A stretch of DNA of 64,000 bases from Paenibacillus agricola. Its GTDB lineage: Bacteria; Bacillota; Bacilli; Paenibacillales; NBRC-103111. This document shows positions 7,113 to 16,323 of the stretch, piece by piece. Position 1 is the first letter of the stretch, and the number at the start of each line of letters is the position of its first letter. The translations under genes were made by a program, and so were the position numbers. Below the pieces are notes generated by a model, which worked only from the letters and a program-made list of their open reading frames with translations, did not search any database and was not told the DNA's origin. The stretch spans positions 310,001-374,000 of the forward strand of contig NZ_JAAOIW010000003.1 of NCBI RefSeq assembly GCF_011440305.1. The letters run 5' to 3'.

Positions 7113-9068
7113 TTATTTTGCCGCTTTTATTTGCTTATATACATCATGGATCAGCATGTACGTATCGCCATTATTTAATTCCTGTTTATTGGCTATGCCG
7201 TCTAATGTCTGCTTACTCAAAAATCCTTTAGCCTGCAGGACGCTGAGTGCATTCGCTGGAGTTGCATCCTGCTTTAACAAGGAAGCAATCATCTGGGCGG
7301 CTAGATCGAGCGTAATCGGCGATTTTGCAGGTTCATTGGCCTTCGCAATGACTGTTAAAGCACTGCCTGCCATGGCAGCAGGCTTGAACTTGCGCATGCC
7401 CTCCAAAATATTGGCCATACGCTGCTGATTTGAGACTTTGTCGAGATCAAATTCATTTCTATAGCCACCGCCTGCAAGCCCAAGGCTAACAGCTGTTTTT
7501 AAGCCTTCATACGCTTTATGCTCCATAAAGGCAGATGCTTTAATTGTATATGGTTGTAAATCCATGCCTTGTTTATTCAACATCGCCTGAAGCTTGGCTA
7601 TCGCTTCCTTGGAAGCGGATAATTCGCGGAAACTTAGGTTTTGCTCAATAGCTATCTTAACCGATGCCCCTGCTGCCTCACCCTCTGCCATGCCAACCGG
7701 CACTACCCGCGCGCTTCCGTGAGGCAATGTATCATAGCTGGCAGCCCTGCCCACTACTAGCAAGCCATCCACCTTAAGCGGCACAATGCTGCGGTAAGGC
7801 ACGGCATATTTCTCGGGGTCAATTACAACTGCACCATTATCACGTGGGCTTGTCCGTTGGATATCAACGGGGTAGCCACCAAAAGCGATGCGGTCCCACT
7901 GATCCCGATTTTCAAGCAAATCAACAACGGATAAGCGGTATTCACCTTGCATATGGCGGGATTCACGAACATAGAGCTCAGGAGCGATTCCTGCTAATTC
8001 AACGCCTTCAAATTCAGGGTACACCTCTTTTAAATAGGCCAGCACATGCGGAAGCTCATCCTGGGCGATTTGAAGTGCTTCCTGGCGTGACTTAGGGTTG
8101 AAGGGATCGACACCAAATATTTGTAAAGCGTTAACGAGCATCGTATTATCATTTTGCCGTCCACCGTTTAATCCTCGCATTTTCACCCGCTCTTTATTCA
8201 CAGCCGGGTAATCCTGCATTTTAGTTAAACCCCACAGGCTCATTTCATTAATTCCGTAAGAGCCTGCGCCTTTATCCTCAGCTTGGATAGGCGCCGCAAA
8301 GCTTGCCCAACGTTCAGGAGTAATATTGTTTAACCTGAACACAGCAGTGACTGCCATCCGGCTTTTCGGATCGGCAAGATCCTCACGTCCGATTGTAAAC
8401 GGAACCCCGGCTGCCGCTGCAATATCGCCATCCTGGGTAGCATCAATTACAGCTTTACCCTGTATGGTTTGTTTAGTGCCATCGGCTTTGGTCACTATAA
8501 CACCCGCCACACGGGGTAGCCCACCTGTCGATTTGCTCATTTGCGGTTCAATCTTTTGGGTTTTCAGCAGTAAATCGATATTTTTTTCCTTGCTTACCAT
8601 ATCCGCAAACACATTCGCTGCCGTAATCACATCGAAGGAATCCCCTTCAATGCGGTTGTACCATTCGCTGAATATTCCTTTGTTCATAATATCATTGTTG
8701 GATAAAAGCCCTTTGCTAGGCTCATAGTTCATGTCCAAGCTATTCAACCAACCTATCGTCATTAACCCTCCCAGAATTTCACGATCCTGGCCGTCCACTA
8801 ATAGCGTTTGGAGTCCATTGCGTGATGCCGAGATAGCGGCTGCGAGCCCCTCTGGATCCGTCCCTACTACAATCACATCATAGCTATCTTTAATTTTTGG
8901 GCTCACATTTACTTGCGTCAATTGCTGCGGCTCCTTAAGCCCGCCATGGATCGACTTCTTCATGGCATACAAATAAGTACCTGCTCCTATAACAGCGACA
9001 AGCAATATTGCAAATACGACAAGCATCCAGCCTCGTGCATTTCCTGTTGAATAACCCGTGTTCCCCAT
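7113..9068 (-). CDS. Membrane-anchored FAD-dependent oxidoreductase (FAD_oxidored type)
   Basis: The 651-residue product has one N-terminal membrane segment (about residues 13-36). A Rossmann-type FAD-binding region VVGTDPEGLAAA follows at 67-78, then a GGLMTIGWLNS segment and, near residues 210-225, AVIDATQDGDIAAAAG. Near the C-terminal half is VVGRAASYDTLPHGSARV. This layout matches the FAD-dependent oxidoreductases that resemble the FAD_oxidored (PF12831) family. The dinucleotide motif is GTDPEG instead of the usual GxGxxG form, though the fold-defining glycines at both ends remain. I chose the ATG after GAGGTG. An ATG 21 bases upstream overlaps no ribosome binding site. The substrate is unknown. 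The catalytic domain should lie outside the membrane or be exported, depending on topology. It stands alone between the T-box promoter and a small unknown gene. Confidence 0.8.
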   Translation of the reverse strand: MGNTGYSTGNARGWMLVVFAILLVAVIGAGTYLYAMKKSIHGGLKEPQQLTQVNVSPKIKDSYDVIVVGTDPEGLAAAISASRNGLQTLLVDGQDREILGGLMTIGWLNSLDMNYEPSKGLLSNNDIMNKGIFSEWYNRIEGDSFDVITAANVFADMVSKEKNIDLLLKTQKIEPQMSKSTGGLPRVAGVIVTKADGTKQTIQGKAVIDATQDGDIAAAAGVPFTIGREDLADPKSRMAVTAVFRLNNITPERWASFAAPIQAEDKGAGSYGINEMSLWGLTKMQDYPAVNKERVKMRGLNGGRQNDNTMLVNALQIFGVDPFNPKSRQEALQIAQDELPHVLAYLKEVYPEFEGVELAGIAPELYVRESRHMQGEYRLSVVDLLENRDQWDRIAFGGYPVDIQRTSPRDNGAVVIDPEKYAVPYRSIVPLKVDGLLVVGRAASYDTLPHGSARVVPVGMAEGEAAGASVKIAIEQNLSFRELSASKEAIAKLQAMLNKQGMDLQPYTIKASAFMEHKAYEGLKTAVSLGLAGGGYRNEFDLDKVSNQQRMANILEGMRKFKPAAMAGSALTVIAKANEPAKSPITLDLAAQMIASLLKQDATPANALSVLQAKGFLSKQTLDGIANKQELNNGDTYMLIHDVYKQIKAAK

Positions 9069-9195
9069 TTCACACCTCGTAAATATCATTTTTATAAACT
9101 TCTTCTATGTAGTCTGCACCTGTTAAATACGCGCAAAATGCCGAAAGGTTGCAAAAACTAGCTCAAGTGTACCATAGCTCAAGGCCAGACAAAAG

Positions 9196-9220
9196 AAAAA
9201 ACCGCAAGGATAGCCTGCGG
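9196..9220 (-). terminator. Intrinsic terminator after the small gene at 9279-9455
   Basis: On the minus strand the stem CCGCAGG/CCTTGCGG (with one bulge) is followed by TTTTTT. It lies about 60 bases beyond the stop of the small gene and separates it from the FAD oxidoreductase gene. Confidence 0.7.
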
Positions 9221-9278
9221 CATTTGCTTATTTTTCTTTGGAACAACGGAATATAAACAGTAAATTGTCGAAGTCTCT

Positions 9279-9455
9279 TTAACGGTATGTCCTTCGGGGC
9301 TGCTGCTTCATCTGCTCCTGAACGGAGGAAAAATCGGAAGTAAATTCGTTGCCGTTTATTGAAGCAGCCAGCATGCCCGTCGATTCCCTTTTGCTGCAGG
9401 ACAGCAGCTGTTGATCAGCACGATAAACGAAGTTTTGGTTGATAGATTTACGCAT
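9279..9455 (-). CDS. Small hypothetical protein, 58 residues
   Basis: I do not recognise this product. It begins MRKSINQNFVYRADQQLL, is hydrophilic, rich in Ser, Gln and Arg, has a single Cys, and shows no membrane segment or signal peptide. Support for a real gene is an AAGGAG 10 bases before the ATG, an intrinsic terminator just downstream at 9196-9220 and a free-standing position between dtd and the FAD oxidoreductase gene. An in-frame start 30 bases upstream lacks a comparable ribosome binding site. Confidence 0.5.
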   Translation of the reverse strand: MRKSINQNFVYRADQQLLSCSKRESTGMLAASINGNEFTSDFSSVQEQMKQQPRRTYR

Positions 9456-9527
9456 AGGGAATAAGCTCCTTGTTGTAATAGCCAAGCAAGCTACTTCACT
9501 CGCAGGCTGATAGAGCTTATTTTATCC

Positions 9528-9543
9528 AAATCCATATGGATTT
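9528..9543. repeat. Perfect 16-bp palindrome downstream of dtd
   Basis: AAATCCATATGGATTT is a perfect inverted repeat without a loop, 13 bases after the dtd stop. It could be an operator for the small gene on its left or just part of a weak 3' hairpin. No T-run follows. Confidence 0.45.
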
Positions 9544-9556
9544 ATGCGGCAAACCG

Positions 9557-9997
9557 TTAGTGGCTATCGATGATCAACGTGACAGGGCCATCATTGATTA
9601 GCGATACATCCATCATGGCACCAAACACGCCAGCCTCCACCTTTAAGCCATGCCCTCGAAGAAACTCATTGAATTGCTCATATAAAGGCAGCGCCTGCTC
9701 AGGACGTGCTGCCGCCATAAAATTGGGGCGTTTTCCTTTGCGGCAATCGCCATAAAGCGTAAATTGCGACACCGACAGGACAGCCCCTGCTGTTTCAAGA
9801 ATGGACAAATTCATTTTGCCAGTCTCGTCCTCGAAAATACGCAGCCCTGCTATTTTGTCAGCGGCATAACGGGCATCTTGCTCGGTATCCTCATGAGTCA
9901 CACCTACTAGCAGCACCAAGCCCCGCGAGATTTCGGCTACCGTGATCCCCTCTACATCAACACGAGCTTGCTTGCTCCGCTGGACAACAACACGCAC
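9557..9997 (-). CDS. dtd: D-aminoacyl-tRNA deacylase
   Basis: DTD hydrolyses D-aminoacyl-tRNAs (and Gly-tRNA-Ala), keeping D-amino acids out of translation. The 146-residue protein begins [13 protein letters not shown]. It has the two family signatures: [10 protein letters not shown] in the middle and the Gly-cisPro loop NDGPVT near the C-terminus. The start is a GTG with GAGGTG 6 bases upstream. The preceding GTG at 10004-10006 lies inside that ribosome binding site. It is 26 bases downstream of relA, the same relA-dtd arrangement as in B. subtilis. Confidence 0.95.
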   Translation of the reverse strand: MRVVVQRSKQARVDVEGITVAEISRGLVLLVGVTHEDTEQDARYAADKIAGLRIFEDETGKMNLSILETAGAVLSVSQFTLYGDCRKGKRPNFMAAARPEQALPLYEQFNEFLRGHGLKVEAGVFGAMMDVSLINDGPVTLIIDSH

Positions 9998-10023
9998 TTT
10001 ACACACCTCAATCTTTATTTACT

Positions 10024-12213
10024 TTACGTCTGCATAATCCGCTGTACCGAATAAATATCCCGAATTCGCTTAATTTTCTCCACTACCGATTGCAGATGCT
10101 CGATATTACGGATTAAAATCGACATGTGGATAACAGCCATCTTGTTTTTGTCCGAACGGCCCGACACTGCTGAAATAATCGTTTTGCTTTCTGAAACAGC
10201 TTGCAGCACCTCATTTAACAATCCAAGGCGGTCATGACCCGCAATCTCAATTTCAACATTATAGTTAGCTTCTACCGAATCCACCCATTCCACATCAATC
10301 AAGCGATTGCCTTCCTCACCGCCATCAACCGCTGGAATATTCGTACAATCATCACGATGGACGGAAACGCCTCTCCCACGGGTAACATAACCAACAATAT
10401 CATCACCTGGCACTGGGTTACAGCAACGAGCAAAACGTACAAGCAGGTTATCTACACCTTTGACACGGACACCGTGAGTTGGGCGGCTTTTCTTCTCCGC
10501 AGGCCCTTTCACTTCCTTGATTTCGTTCGTAAGCTGAAGGGCTTGCTGCTGGGCTTCCTCAGCTTCCTTGCGCATCTTCTCGGTAAGCTTGGTGACAATT
10601 TGTGCAGCGGTAATTCCACTAAAGCCAACAGCAGAGAACATATCTTCAATCTCATGGAAGTTAAATTTCTTGGCAGCCTCCATAAGCTCATTTTCCTTCA
10701 TTAAGGTAGGTGGATCGATCCCCAGCCGTTTTAACTCACGCTCGATTAATTCCTTGCCCTTAACTACATTTTCTTCGCGTTTTTCCTTCTTGAACCATTG
10801 CCGTATTTTACTGCGGGCATGTGAGGATTGCGCCAGCTTGATCCAGTCCTGGCTTGGTCCATAAGAATGCTTGGAGGTCAAAATTTCAATAATATCGCCT
10901 GTTTTCAAGCGGTAATCCAATGGGACGATTCGGCTGTTTACCTTAGCTCCAATGGTGCGATTGCCAATCTCTGTGTGGATTCGGTAAGCAAAATCAAGCG
11001 GAACCGAGCCAGCAGGCAGCTCAATAACCTCGCCTTTAGGCGTAAATACAAATACAAGATCGGAGAAAAAATCCATCTTTAAAGACTCAACAAATTCCGA
11101 TGCATCCTCAGTATCGTTTTGCAGCTCTAATATTTCGCGGAACCAGCTCATTTTATCCTCGAAGCTGCCAGATGGCACTACGCTGCCTTCTTTGTAAGCC
11201 CAATGCGCAGCAACCCCGTATTCTGAGGTTTTATGCATTTCGACTGTGCGAATTTGAACTTCAAGAGGCTCGCCCTTGGGGCCAATTACCGTAGTATGCA
11301 ACGATTGGTACATATTCGATTTGGGCATAGCAATATAATCCTTAAACCGTCCTGGCATAGGCTTCCAGAGGGTGTGGATGATACCTAGTGTAGCGTAGCA
11401 ATCTTTAATATTATCCACAATAATCCGAAGCGCCAGCAGATCATAGATTTCGTTAAATTGTTTATTGCGTGCGGTCATTTTTTTGTAAATGCTATAAATA
11501 TGCTTGGGGCGCCCCGAAATATCCGGTTCAATCCCCATTTCCGACAGCTTATCGCTAACATTCGTAATAACATCTTCAATATATTGCTCCCGCTCAACCC
11601 GCTTTTTCTGCATTAAATTTACGATCCGGTAATACTGCTGGGGATTTAAATAACGAAGTGCGATATCTTCCATTTCCCATTTAATGGCGGAAATTCCGAG
11701 CCGGTTAGCAATAGGGCAAAAGATTTCTAAGGTCTCGTCAGCAATTCGCCGTTGAGCTTCCTCGGATTGAAATTTCAATGTACGCATATTGTGCAGGCGG
11801 TCTGCCAATTTGATCAAAATAACACGGATATCCTGGGCCATCGCTACAAACATTTTACGGTAATTTTCGTTTTGATGCTCTTCCTTGCTTTTAAATTTAA
11901 TTTTCTCCAGCTTGGTTAAGCCATCCACTAGCATGGCACAGGTTTTTCCAAATTTCTCGTTAACGATCTCCAAGGAAACCGTTGTATCCTCAACAACATC
12001 GTGAAGCAGCGCGGCGATGATTGAAGTCGAATCCATTTGCATATTAACCAAAATATCAGCAACGGCCAGTGGATGCAAAATATAAGGCTCCCCCGATTTG
12101 CGGACTTGCCCCGAATGGGCCTGCTCTGCGAATTCGTAAGCTTCCCTAATACGCTTCAAATCATGTTCTTTTATAAAAGCCGACGCCTTCTCAAGAAGCT
12201 GCTCAATCTCCAC
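10024..12213 (-). CDS. relA: Bifunctional (p)ppGpp synthetase/hydrolase (RelA/SpoT, Rsh)
   Basis: This long Rel protein makes and degrades the alarmone (p)ppGpp on starved ribosomes. It has 729 residues. The N-terminal HD hydrolase domain carries HDVVEDT (HD at 71-72), so hydrolase activity is expected. The synthetase domain around residues 240-350 contains GRFKDYIAMPKSNMYQSLHT. A TGS domain (around 390-455) with FVFTPKGEVIELPAGS, a zinc-finger-like segment with RCCNPVPGDDIVGYV and a C-terminal ACT domain follow. The start is GTG with AAGGG upstream. A sigma-A promoter at 12247-12276 lies just ahead. Confidence 0.95.
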   Translation of the reverse strand: MEIEQLLEKASAFIKEHDLKRIREAYEFAEQAHSGQVRKSGEPYILHPLAVADILVNMQMDSTSIIAALLHDVVEDTTVSLEIVNEKFGKTCAMLVDGLTKLEKIKFKSKEEHQNENYRKMFVAMAQDIRVILIKLADRLHNMRTLKFQSEEAQRRIADETLEIFCPIANRLGISAIKWEMEDIALRYLNPQQYYRIVNLMQKKRVEREQYIEDVITNVSDKLSEMGIEPDISGRPKHIYSIYKKMTARNKQFNEIYDLLALRIIVDNIKDCYATLGIIHTLWKPMPGRFKDYIAMPKSNMYQSLHTTVIGPKGEPLEVQIRTVEMHKTSEYGVAAHWAYKEGSVVPSGSFEDKMSWFREILELQNDTEDASEFVESLKMDFFSDLVFVFTPKGEVIELPAGSVPLDFAYRIHTEIGNRTIGAKVNSRIVPLDYRLKTGDIIEILTSKHSYGPSQDWIKLAQSSHARSKIRQWFKKEKREENVVKGKELIERELKRLGIDPPTLMKENELMEAAKKFNFHEIEDMFSAVGFSGITAAQIVTKLTEKMRKEAEEAQQQALQLTNEIKEVKGPAEKKSRPTHGVRVKGVDNLLVRFARCCNPVPGDDIVGYVTRGRGVSVHRDDCTNIPAVDGGEEGNRLIDVEWVDSVEANYNVEIEIAGHDRLGLLNEVLQAVSESKTIISAVSGRSDKNKMAVIHMSILIRNIEHLQSVVEKIKRIRDIYSVQRIMQT

Positions 12214-12246
12214 GTTTTATCCATTCCCTTAATTCGATTTTAGTCC

Positions 12247-12276
12247 ATTATGCATTTTTCTGAGGGGATACGTCAA
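12247..12276 (-). promoter_or_regulatory. Probable sigma-A promoter of relA
   Basis: On the minus strand, TTGACG at 12271-12276 and CATAAT at 12247-12252 are separated by 18 bases, about 35 bases ahead of the relA GTG. Confidence 0.5.
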
Positions 12277-12281
12277 TATAT

Positions 12282-12318
12282 TTGCGCCAATTCGACATTA
12301 TATGTCGAAAAAGCGCAA
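12282..12318. other. Two-tier stem-loop between apt and relA
   Basis: An inner perfect stem TTCGACAT/ATGTCGAA (12291-12298 and 12302-12309) sits inside an outer TTGCGC/GCGCAA stem. It lies between the apt stop and the relA promoter. It has no proper T-run on the minus strand, so it may be an RNA 3'-end structure or a weak terminator. Confidence 0.55.
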
Positions 12319-12348
12319 TTCGGATAGACGGCTGCTCATAAAAAGCGA

Positions 12349-12861
12349 CTAATAAGTAACTAACGAGATGATATCAATAGATCCCAGCTTGTCACGTCCG
12401 CGGAGCTCCAGCAGCTCAATTAAAAAGGTAGCTCCGACTACTTCTCCACCTAATTGCTCGATCAAATTAATCGAGGTTGCTATCGTGCCACCTGTAGCTA
12501 GCAGGTCGTCAGCAATCAGTACCTTTTGTCCTAGCTTAATCGCGTCCTTATGCATCGCCAGCTTGTCTTTACCATATTCAAGTGCATAATCAGCTTCGAT
12601 CGTTTCACCCGGTAGCTTGCCACTTTTGCGAATCGGTATAAACCCTACCCCCAGCGCGTAGGCCAGTGGAGCACCAATCACAAAGCCCCTGGCCTCAGGA
12701 CCCGCGATACAATCAATTTCAACTTCCTTTAGACGACGTGCCATTTCGTTGATCGCTTCTTTATAAACAGCACCATTTTGCAGCAGGGTGGTAATATCCT
12801 TAAAGCTGATTCCTGGTACAGGGAAATCATTAATTTCACGTATATACGATTTAAAATCCAT
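12349..12861 (-). CDS. apt: Adenine phosphoribosyltransferase
   Basis: APRT salvages adenine to AMP with PRPP. The product has 170 residues, the usual size. The PRPP-binding motif VLIADDLLATGGT is at 114-126, and GPEARGFVIG near 53-63 is also characteristic. I chose the ATG preceded by GGAGGAGCAAA. A longer in-frame reading would begin inside recJ without a ribosome binding site. The start overlaps the recJ stop by 11 bases, so the two are translationally coupled. relA follows on the same strand. Keeping apt next to relA and recJ is the B. subtilis order. Confidence 0.95.
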   Translation of the reverse strand: MDFKSYIREINDFPVPGISFKDITTLLQNGAVYKEAINEMARRLKEVEIDCIAGPEARGFVIGAPLAYALGVGFIPIRKSGKLPGETIEADYALEYGKDKLAMHKDAIKLGQKVLIADDLLATGGTIATSINLIEQLGGEVVGATFLIELLELRGRDKLGSIDIISLVTY

Positions 12862-15292
12862 TTTGCTCCTCCAATAATAAGTTCGATTGTTTGTTGCTAA
12901 GTAGCCATTGAAGTAGTTCATGGGCGCTGGAGTAGAGCAGGGTTTGCTCCGCTTCTACACTTTTTAGCCGGCTTTGATAGAGCTGAGAAAGGGTTAAATC
13001 CTTCTTATCTGGATTATTTACCAGCTTATAGCCGATTTCAGTGCGGGCAACTAGGCCCAGCTCGTTAAACACTTGGAGCATGAACTGAATCAGATTCGGA
13101 GAAAGGCCCGAGCGTTTAGACAGCTCCTCAGTAAAAGAGGCTGTAGGCATGCCAGCCGGAGCTTGTTTGTGTACAGCCCCATATACCGTTTTAAACATGT
13201 CCCGCGTGGGCAAGGCACCTTCAGAGCTCTTATTGCTTTGGAATATCGCATAGATGCGTTGTAGCGCCTTAGCGCCCCTTATCGCTTCGCCCAGTAGGAA
13301 GATGTCGGGAGGAAGATCGTATAGGATGACATCGGTAATCAGATCTGGGCTTTGGGTACGCGCAAGTATATTAGCAGGGCTGAAAATGTTTCCTTTTCCC
13401 TGGTTCATCGTCCATATGGGAAACTGTTTTTCATACTTCTTCAGCATTTTCGCATCAGGTGTCTCGAAAATGAAAATCGCCGCCCTCGCTTCGGCTCCTG
13501 AGCTTGGGGCACTCAGGCGCTCGGATAACTCGCTAAGCTTGAGCTCAATTTTGGCGGCTCCCCGCCAATCGAATAATTGAGTGTGTATGATCCGCATATC
13601 CTGAATCATCACTTGGGGCTTTCGGACACCATTCCACTCATTAATGGAAAGCTCCCCTAGCACATCTAATGAAGCCGTAGACGATATCCAAGGCATCATC
13701 GCGCTTTTATTAAAGCCTACCGCATCCAAAGTAGCAGCGCTCTCTTCCTTGCTTGTCCGCAATGTAATTTTGATATGTTGCTGCTCTTTGCCTATCGTGC
13801 GAAGCTCCTTGCAGATGGAGTCAGCTATAACCACTTTGGGCATGGGATTCCCCATCCCAAATGGACCTAGGAGCTCCAATTGCTGCACGGTAGTAACCGC
13901 AATTTCCTCAAGCGTGCATACCAAGTCCACCTGCATAATAGGGGTGAAATCCTCTAAGCTAAGCCATTCCTCAGCAAGTAGGTTTAACCGTCGTTCAAGC
14001 TCAGGCAAATGCTCCCTTGCCAATGTCATTCCAGCCGCCGCTTGGTGGCCTCCATAATGATCCAGCAAATCCTGGCAATGGGTTAGAGCTTGGAATAGAT
14101 CAAAACCAACAATCGAGCGGGCAGACCCTTTGGCTAGGCCTGTTTCTTTATCGATGCTTAAAACTAAGGTAGGTCGGTAAAACCGGTCTACTAGCTTGGA
14201 GGCAACAATACCTACAACCCCAACATTCCAATCCTCTTCAGCCAACACAAGGATACGCTTCATTGGCTCAGGTTTGCTCTGATCTACTAGGGCGAGCGCT
14301 TGCTTCGTCATTTCATCGACAATTCGCTGACGCTCTTTATTTAACAGATCCATCTCTAAAGCTAGACGGCTCGCTTCCTGGTCATCATCGGTTGTCAGCA
14401 GTTGCACCGCTGCATCCGCACTCTCCAGCCGTCCGCTCGCATTGATGCGGGGCGCCAATGCGAAGCCGATATGAGTAGCGTTCACATCCAGCATATTGAT
14501 CCCTGCAACCTGAAACAGGGCTTTGATTCCAGGATTAGCAGAGCTGCGCATCCGCTTTATACCTTGCTTAACGATCATCCGATTCTCGTCTAGCAGGGGC
14601 ATCAAATCGGCAACGGTTCCAATTGCCGCAAATTCCAGCAGCTCCTCAGGCCAACGACCCAGCATCGCCTGAGCCAGCTTGAAGGCTACGCCTACGCCTG
14701 CTAATTGTTTGAAGGGATAGCCACAACCTGGTTGCTTAGGATTAATAATAATACAGGCTTCCGGTAGCCTCTCAGGCGGCTCATGGTGATCGGTCACGAT
14801 CACATCAAGACCAAGCTTCACTGCGTGAGCGATCTCCTCTACAGCACTGATCCCAGTATCTACAGTAATAATAAGCTGGATACCTTGCTCATGCGCCAGA
14901 TCCATAGCTTTAAGGTTTAAACCGTAGCCCTCATGAACACGGTGAGGGATGTAATAATCGAAGGAAGCATTCAATTGGGTTAATAAATGAACCATAAGGG
15001 TAGTGCTGCTGACTCCATCGGCATCGTAATCGCCGTAAATCCTTATTTTTTGGCGTTGTTCCAAAGCCAAGCGTATACGTGCTACAGCTTCACCCATTCC
15101 ATCCAACAGGAACGGATCATGATTGGAGTCCGTTGTCTCTTGCAGGAATGCATTCACCTCAGTTATATCAGTCATTCCACGGGCGATTAGCAATCGGGCA
15201 AGCAACGGATCTACACTAAGCTCTTGGATGAGCTTATTGACTTGGACTTCATCCGCTTCGCTTATGTTCCATCTTGCTCTTGAGTGAAGCAT
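12851..15292 (-). CDS. recJ: Single-stranded-DNA-specific exonuclease RecJ
   Basis: RecJ is a 5'-3' ssDNA exonuclease of the DHH family acting in recombination and mismatch repair. The protein has 813 residues, longer than E. coli RecJ as in other Bacillales because of an added C-terminal domain. Visible are motif I YGDYDADG (ending at 93), motif II TVDTGIS, motif III VTDHHE (DHH at 168-170), motif IV GTVADLMPL and the DHHA1 signature HYGGHQAAAG. The ATG has AGGAGG 6 bases upstream. It probably shares a transcript with the CDF gene 47 bases upstream and with apt downstream. Confidence 0.95.
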   Translation of the reverse strand: MLHSRARWNISEADEVQVNKLIQELSVDPLLARLLIARGMTDITEVNAFLQETTDSNHDPFLLDGMGEAVARIRLALEQRQKIRIYGDYDADGVSSTTLMVHLLTQLNASFDYYIPHRVHEGYGLNLKAMDLAHEQGIQLIITVDTGISAVEEIAHAVKLGLDVIVTDHHEPPERLPEACIIINPKQPGCGYPFKQLAGVGVAFKLAQAMLGRWPEELLEFAAIGTVADLMPLLDENRMIVKQGIKRMRSSANPGIKALFQVAGINMLDVNATHIGFALAPRINASGRLESADAAVQLLTTDDDQEASRLALEMDLLNKERQRIVDEMTKQALALVDQSKPEPMKRILVLAEEDWNVGVVGIVASKLVDRFYRPTLVLSIDKETGLAKGSARSIVGFDLFQALTHCQDLLDHYGGHQAAAGMTLAREHLPELERRLNLLAEEWLSLEDFTPIMQVDLVCTLEEIAVTTVQQLELLGPFGMGNPMPKVVIADSICKELRTIGKEQQHIKITLRTSKEESAATLDAVGFNKSAMMPWISSTASLDVLGELSINEWNGVRKPQVMIQDMRIIHTQLFDWRGAAKIELKLSELSERLSAPSSGAEARAAIFIFETPDAKMLKKYEKQFPIWTMNQGKGNIFSPANILARTQSPDLITDVILYDLPPDIFLLGEAIRGAKALQRIYAIFQSNKSSEGALPTRDMFKTVYGAVHKQAPAGMPTASFTEELSKRSGLSPNLIQFMLQVFNELGLVARTEIGYKLVNNPDKKDLTLSQLYQSRLKSVEAEQTLLYSSAHELLQWLLSNKQSNLLLEEQNGF

Positions 15293-15339
15293 GGACTACC
15301 TCCTAAAAGTTTTGCGTAGCAAAACTGGCTCCGTAAGCA

Positions 15340-16293
15340 TTAATGTAACATGGATGGGAAGGTTTCATGTTCCGGATCCACGTTGTTTTTATAAGGATAA
15401 CCGGCATCATATGGATGAACATGGATACTTACATCGGATACATGAATATGTCTTTTCATCAAAATTTGTTTCACGGTTTTCGCAATATCATTGCCTTCCA
15501 GTACGCTAATACGCGGGTTTACGCTAATTTTAATATCTACGACCACATAATGTCCGTGCTCTCTTGCCTTTAAATGATCGACAGCTATGACTCCTTTAAC
15601 AACCTGCACGGTACGAAGTAAATCTGCCACATCCTCATCATGCAGCACACGGTCAAAGGTTTGATGGATCGACTCCATGACTAATCGGTATCCCATATTA
15701 ACAACAAGCATCGAAACAATAAAGCCAGCCAATGGATCTAACATATACATAGCTATATTTCCCAGGTAATTACCAAGCAATGCTCCAGAAACACCAAGTA
15801 AAACGATAAAGGATGATAAAATTCCTTTACGGTGCTCTCTCGCACTAGACATCATCATTTGGCTGGATAATTTTTTGCCCAAATAATATTTATATTGAAA
15901 CATCGCTTCTTTAATTAAAATAGAAATCGTTATAGCTATAAGTGCAAAGGCTTTCGGAGGAGAATCGACCCCATAATAAATGGCCTTCAGCGATGAAATC
16001 CCAGCCTCAATACCTACAATCAGCAACACTATCGACACGATAATAGCCGCAATCGATTCGGCTTTACCATGTGTATTGGGAGGATGTTCATCGGGTTGAT
16101 GCTTAGTGGCACGATTGCCTATTAAAACTGCAAATGAGCTTCCGGCTACCGAAAGTGAATACAGGGCATCAGCAATCAATGCTTTGCTTCCAGAAAGGTA
16201 ACCAAATAAACCTTTTAAGGCTGCCAGAAAGATATTGCCGACAATGCCAATCCAATAAGCAAACTCCGTTTTATGAAAACGTTCCTCTGTCAA
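15340..16293 (-). CDS. Cation diffusion facilitator family protein lacking the canonical metal-site residues
   Basis: The 317-residue product has the CDF/ZT-dimer layout, with about six membrane segments and a C-terminal cytoplasmic domain. Family marks are SKALIADALYSLS, a PDEHPPNTHGKAESIA loop and a C-terminal HVHPYDAGYPY. Counted from the TTG start, the positions that carry the transport-site ligands in CDF proteins (H/D/N45, D49, H/D153, D157) are Tyr45, Val49, Glu153 and Gly157, so the usual tetrahedral site is absent. It may move something else, act as a sensor or scaffold, or have an alternative site. I prefer the TTG with GGGAG 8 bases upstream. A GTG 9 bases earlier abuts that ribosome binding site. 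recJ follows after 47 bases. Confidence 0.82.
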   Translation of the reverse strand: MTEERFHKTEFAYWIGIVGNIFLAALKGLFGYLSGSKALIADALYSLSVAGSSFAVLIGNRATKHQPDEHPPNTHGKAESIAAIIVSIVLLIVGIEAGISSLKAIYYGVDSPPKAFALIAITISILIKEAMFQYKYYLGKKLSSQMMMSSAREHRKGILSSFIVLLGVSGALLGNYLGNIAMYMLDPLAGFIVSMLVVNMGYRLVMESIHQTFDRVLHDEDVADLLRTVQVVKGVIAVDHLKAREHGHYVVVDIKISVNPRISVLEGNDIAKTVKQILMKRHIHVSDVSIHVHPYDAGYPYKNNVDPEHETFPSMLH

Positions 16294-16323
16294 AAGAGCC
16301 ACTCCCTAAAAATTGATAGAAAA

